A program made the translations under genes and the position numbers. Below are positions 14,473 to 17,278 of a DNA stretch of 17,278 nt, piece after piece. The notes under the pieces were generated by a model. It was not told the origin of the DNA. It made no database searches and saw nothing but the letters and a program-made list of their open reading frames with translations. The DNA comes from CAUTUX01 sp963532875 (GTDB lineage: Bacteria > Bacillota > Clostridia > Christensenellales > CAG-917). The stretch lies in assembly GCA_963532875.1 (NCBI GenBank), contig CAUSLO010000026.1, forward strand, positions 1-17,278. Reading direction: 5' to 3'. The number at the start of each line of letters is the position of its first letter. Positions within the stretch are counted from its first letter, which is position 1.

Positions 14473-17112
14473 TTAAGCTTTAAGTGCTGCTTGTGCTGCT
14501 GCAAGTCTTGCAATTGGAACTCTGTATGGAGAACAAGATACGTAATCCAATCCAACATTATGACAGAATTCAATTGTTGAAGGATCTCCACCGTGCTCAC
14601 CGCAAATTCCTAGATGGATATTTGGACGTGTTTCTTTTCCTAGTGTTGCAGCAATCTTAATTAATTGTCCTACACCTTTTTGATCAACTCTTGCAAATGG
14701 ATCTGATTCATAGATTTGTTTCTCATAGTAATCCTTTAAGAATTTACCTGCATCATCTCTACTAAATCCGAATGTCATTTGAGTTAAATCATTTGTACCA
14801 AATGAGAAAAATTCAGCTTCTTGAGCGATTTCATCTGCTGTTAATGCTGCTCTTGGAATTTCAATCATAGTACCAATCTTGAACTTTAATTTTGAATTTG
14901 AATCCTTAATTAACTTCTTAGCAGTTTCTGTTACTACATTTTTTACGTATGCTAACTCCTTTACTTCTCCGACTAATGGAATCATGATTTCTGGAACAAT
15001 CTTCCACTCTGGATGTTTTTCATTAATTTTAATTGCTGCACCTATAACTGCTTTTGTTTGCATTACTGCAATTTCAGGATATGTTACAGACAATCTACAT
15101 CCTCTATGTCCCATCATTGGGTTGAATTCGTGTAATGAAGTAATAATAGCCTTAATATCATCTACAGACTTATTCATTGACTCAGCTAAATCAGCAATAT
15201 CTTCTGGGTCTGTTGGAAGGAACTCGTGTAATGGTGGGTCTAAGAATCTGATTGTTACTGGCAAGCCTTCTAATGCTGTATATATTTCTTCAAAGTCTCC
15301 TTGTTGGATAGGCAATAACTTTTCTAATGCTTTTTCTCTTTCTTCAACAGTGTCAGAACAAATCATTTGTCTAACAACTTTAATTCTTGACTCTTCAAAA
15401 AACATATGCTCTGTTCTACAAAGGCCAATTCCTTCTGCTCCAAATTCTTTTGCTTGTTTTGCATCTTTTGGAGTATCAGCATTTGTCCTTACTTTCAATT
15501 TTCTAAACTTATCTGCCCATTCCATTATCTTAGCGAAATCACCTGTTAATTTTGCTGGAACAGTTGGTATTTCTTCTCCATATATGTTACCTGTTGATCC
15601 GTCTAATGAAATCCAATCTCCTTCTTTGAAAATTCTTCCTGCTAATTCAAACTGCTTATTTTCTTCGTCAATTTTAATTTCTCCACATCCTGATACACAG
15701 CATGTTCCCATTCCCCTAGCAACAACAGCAGCGTGAGATGTCATACCGCCACGAACTGTTAAGATACCCTGTGAATGATTCATACCTTCAATATCTTCTG
15801 GTGATGTTTCTAGTCTTACTAAGATAACTTTCTTTTCACCTTTTTCTGTTACCCACTCTGTTGCGTCTTGTGCTGTAAAGACAATTTTACCAGTTGCTGC
15901 TCCTGGAGAAGCTGGCAATGCTGATGCAATCTTTTGTGCTGCCTTTAATGCTTTTGCGTCGAATTGTGGATGTAATAATGCATCAAGCTGTTTTGGATCA
16001 AGCATAAGAATTGCATCCTTTGGTTTAATCATTTTTTCATCAACTAAATCACATGCAATCTTTAATGCAGCCTTTGCTGTTCTCTTACCGTTTCTTGTTT
16101 GCAACATGAACAATTTGCCTTCTTCAATTGTGAATTCCATATCTTGCATATCACGGTAATGCTTTTCAAGTTTATTAACAATTTTTTCAAATTCGTCATA
16201 AACTGCTGGGTTTTCTTTTTTTAATTTAGAAATTGGAGAAGGAGTTCTTACACCCGCAACAACGTCTTCACCTTGTGCGTTCATTAAGTATTCACCATAT
16301 AATCCTTTTTCTCCTGTTGCTGGATTTCTTGAGAATGCAACTCCTGTTCCTGATGTCTTGCCCATGTTTCCAAATACCATCATTTGAACATTAACAGCTG
16401 TTCCCCAACTTCCAGGGATATCATTCATTCTTCTATAATAAATAGCTCTTGGGTTGTTCCAACTTCTAAAAACAGCCTTAATTGCTCCCATAAGTTGTTC
16501 TTTAGGATCTTGTGGAAATGATTTACCAATTTTATTTTTATACTCAGCCTTAAATGATTCTGCTAAATCTTTTAAATCTTCTGCTGTAAGTTCTGTATCT
16601 AACTTAACGCCTCTTTCTTCTTTTTTCTTATCAATTAATGTTTCAAAATATTTCTTTCCAACTTCCATTACGACATCACTATACATTTGAATGAATCTTC
16701 TGTATGAGTCGTATGCAAATCTTGGATTATTTGTTTTTGCTGCGAATTTTTCTACAACAACGTCATTTAGACCCAGGTTAAGAATCGTATCCATCATTCC
16801 TGGCATAGATGCTCTTGCTCCAGATCTTACCGAAACTAACAAAGGATTTTGTTCTGAACCAAATTCTTTACCTGTAATTTCTTCTAACTTCTTAATGTTT
16901 TCCATTATTTCTGCTTCGATTTCAGAATTAATCTTTTCTTTATCTGCATAGTATTGTGTACACGCTTCTGTAGTAATAGTGAAACCTTGTGGAACAGGCA
17001 TACCTAACTTAGTCATTTCAGCTAAGTTTGCTCCCTTACCACCAAATAATTCTTTCTTCTCGAAATCTACTTGTAAATCTGCTGCTTCTTTAAATTGATA
17101 AACGAATTTCAT
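14473..17112 (-). CDS. ppdK: Pyruvate, phosphate dikinase
   Basis: Interconverts pyruvate, ATP and phosphate with phosphoenolpyruvate, AMP and pyrophosphate in the cytosol. In fermenting Bacillota it can work in the glycolytic direction, giving extra ATP from pyrophosphate, or in gluconeogenesis. At 879 aa it has full family length. The N-terminal ATP-grasp domain shows KGANLAEMTKLG and SVRSGARASMPGMMDT. The swivelling phosphohistidine domain has H460 in GGMTSHAAVVARG, with regulatory T458 two residues before. The C-terminal PEP/pyruvate barrel has LCRTEHMFF and GICGEHGGDP with active-site C837. ATG 17112 has a strong AAGGAGG (17126-17120) 7 nt upstream. Codon choice looks smoother and GC slightly higher than in its neighbours, as expected of a highly expressed gene. 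A hairpin separates it from dnaG. Confidence 0.98.
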   Translation of the reverse strand: MKFVYQFKEAADLQVDFEKKELFGGKGANLAEMTKLGMPVPQGFTITTEACTQYYADKEKINSEIEAEIMENIKKLEEITGKEFGSEQNPLLVSVRSGARASMPGMMDTILNLGLNDVVVEKFAAKTNNPRFAYDSYRRFIQMYSDVVMEVGKKYFETLIDKKKEERGVKLDTELTAEDLKDLAESFKAEYKNKIGKSFPQDPKEQLMGAIKAVFRSWNNPRAIYYRRMNDIPGSWGTAVNVQMMVFGNMGKTSGTGVAFSRNPATGEKGLYGEYLMNAQGEDVVAGVRTPSPISKLKKENPAVYDEFEKIVNKLEKHYRDMQDMEFTIEEGKLFMLQTRNGKRTAKAALKIACDLVDEKMIKPKDAILMLDPKQLDALLHPQFDAKALKAAQKIASALPASPGAATGKIVFTAQDATEWVTEKGEKKVILVRLETSPEDIEGMNHSQGILTVRGGMTSHAAVVARGMGTCCVSGCGEIKIDEENKQFELAGRIFKEGDWISLDGSTGNIYGEEIPTVPAKLTGDFAKIMEWADKFRKLKVRTNADTPKDAKQAKEFGAEGIGLCRTEHMFFEESRIKVVRQMICSDTVEEREKALEKLLPIQQGDFEEIYTALEGLPVTIRFLDPPLHEFLPTDPEDIADLAESMNKSVDDIKAIITSLHEFNPMMGHRGCRLSVTYPEIAVMQTKAVIGAAIKINEKHPEWKIVPEIMIPLVGEVKELAYVKNVVTETAKKLIKDSNSKLKFKIGTMIEIPRAALTADEIAQEAEFFSFGTNDLTQMTFGFSRDDAGKFLKDYYEKQIYESDPFARVDQKGVGQLIKIAATLGKETRPNIHLGICGEHGGDPSTIEFCHNVGLDYVSCSPYRVPIARLAAAQAALKA

Positions 17113-17141
17113 TGAAATTCCTCCTTAAAATTTATATTAAA

Positions 17142-17170
17142 AGTATATCAAACGCCAAAATTGTAGGCAA
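17142..17170 (-). promoter_or_regulatory. Promoter of ppdK, extended -10 type
   Basis: On the minus strand TTGCCT (17170-17165, 4 of 6 consensus) and TATACT (17147-17142, 5 of 6) are 17 nt apart, and TG at 17150-17149 gives an extended -10. Transcription would start near 17135, leaving a 20-odd nt leader that contains the AAGGAGG ribosome binding site. The remaining upstream 58 nt to the end repeat show nothing else I can name. Confidence 0.6.
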
Positions 17171-17228
17171 ATTTAATGCTCGGATTGTGATTATTTATGA
17201 CAAATCAAATTTTGTTATGATTTTATTT

Positions 17229-17278
17229 TCTCATCTTTGACACTTGCAGGCTCACGAACCCCCTAAATAGTCAGTAAA
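17229..17278 (-). repeat. Right copy of the 50-bp perfect inverted repeat
   Basis: The exact reverse complement of positions 3-52, ending flush with the window. Just inside it the two copies diverge (AAATAAAATC against TAATAACATA in outward-in reading), with a few shared A/T bases that may be chance. It lies upstream of the ppdK promoter. Confidence 0.95.

Noticed and set aside
14879..15736. Open frame of 285 codons on the plus strand, antisense to ppdK
   Set aside because: It lies wholly inside the well-conserved ppdK coding region, shows no recognisable motifs, and its composition is what a reverse-strand reading of a codon-biased gene gives.
1..17278. Whole window as a 17-kb transposon or linear plasmid with terminal inverted repeats
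   Set aside because: No transposase, integrase, replication or partition gene is present, and the content is essential chromosomal genes in conserved order. A repeat at contig edges explains the ends more simply.
1..17278. Mycoplasma-type code with TGA as Trp
   Set aside because: TGA ends nadK and lacZ at the expected family lengths, and Trp residues in conserved motifs are encoded by TGG.

Overview
The window is a 17.3 kb, AT-rich, gene-dense piece of bacterial chromosome. Every protein gene is on the minus strand; the only plus-strand gene is a tRNA. The genetic code is standard: TGA is a stop in nadK and lacZ, TGG is used for Trp, and TAA and TAG also occur. The run dnaG-rpoD-trmK-nif3-zinc-ribbon protein next to ppdK, and the group nadK-argR-recN, are typical of Bacillota. 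The AT-richness, the Lys-rich sigma-factor N-terminus and a cytosolic LacZ fit an uncultured gut lineage, perhaps a Mollicutes-related Bacilli clade such as RF39. That placement is inference.

Read along the minus strand, so from high to low coordinates, the first unit is ppdK (pyruvate phosphate dikinase) with its own promoter and a strong ribosome binding site. A hairpin separates it from a compact seven-gene run: dnaG (primase), rpoD (housekeeping sigma factor), trmK (tRNA m1A22 methyltransferase), a Nif3-family protein, a coiled-coil/zinc-ribbon protein, lacZ (GH2 beta-galactosidase) and thrS (threonyl-tRNA synthetase). Adjacent genes overlap or lie within about 10 nt, so they are probably one operon. 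lacZ is the functional outsider in this informational operon.

The gap between thrS and nadK holds tRNA-Ser(GGA) on the opposite strand and two overlapping, head-to-head promoter candidates. The promoter on the minus side is near-consensus. It drives nadK (NAD kinase), argR (arginine repressor) and recN (DNA repair), followed by two small genes for proteins with a winged-helix-like N-terminus and one C-terminal membrane helix. The nadK message appears to be almost leaderless. A hairpin terminator overlaps the stop codon of the last gene.

The two ends of the window are perfect 50-bp inverted repeats of each other. They more likely mark a dispersed repeat at which an assembly broke, or an inversion-prone pair, than the ends of a mobile element, because everything between them is housekeeping. 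I found no CRISPR array, transposase, phage gene, toxin-antitoxin pair or obvious defence system. The least understood items are the end repeats, the two membrane-anchored small proteins, and the promoter layout around nadK and the tRNA.
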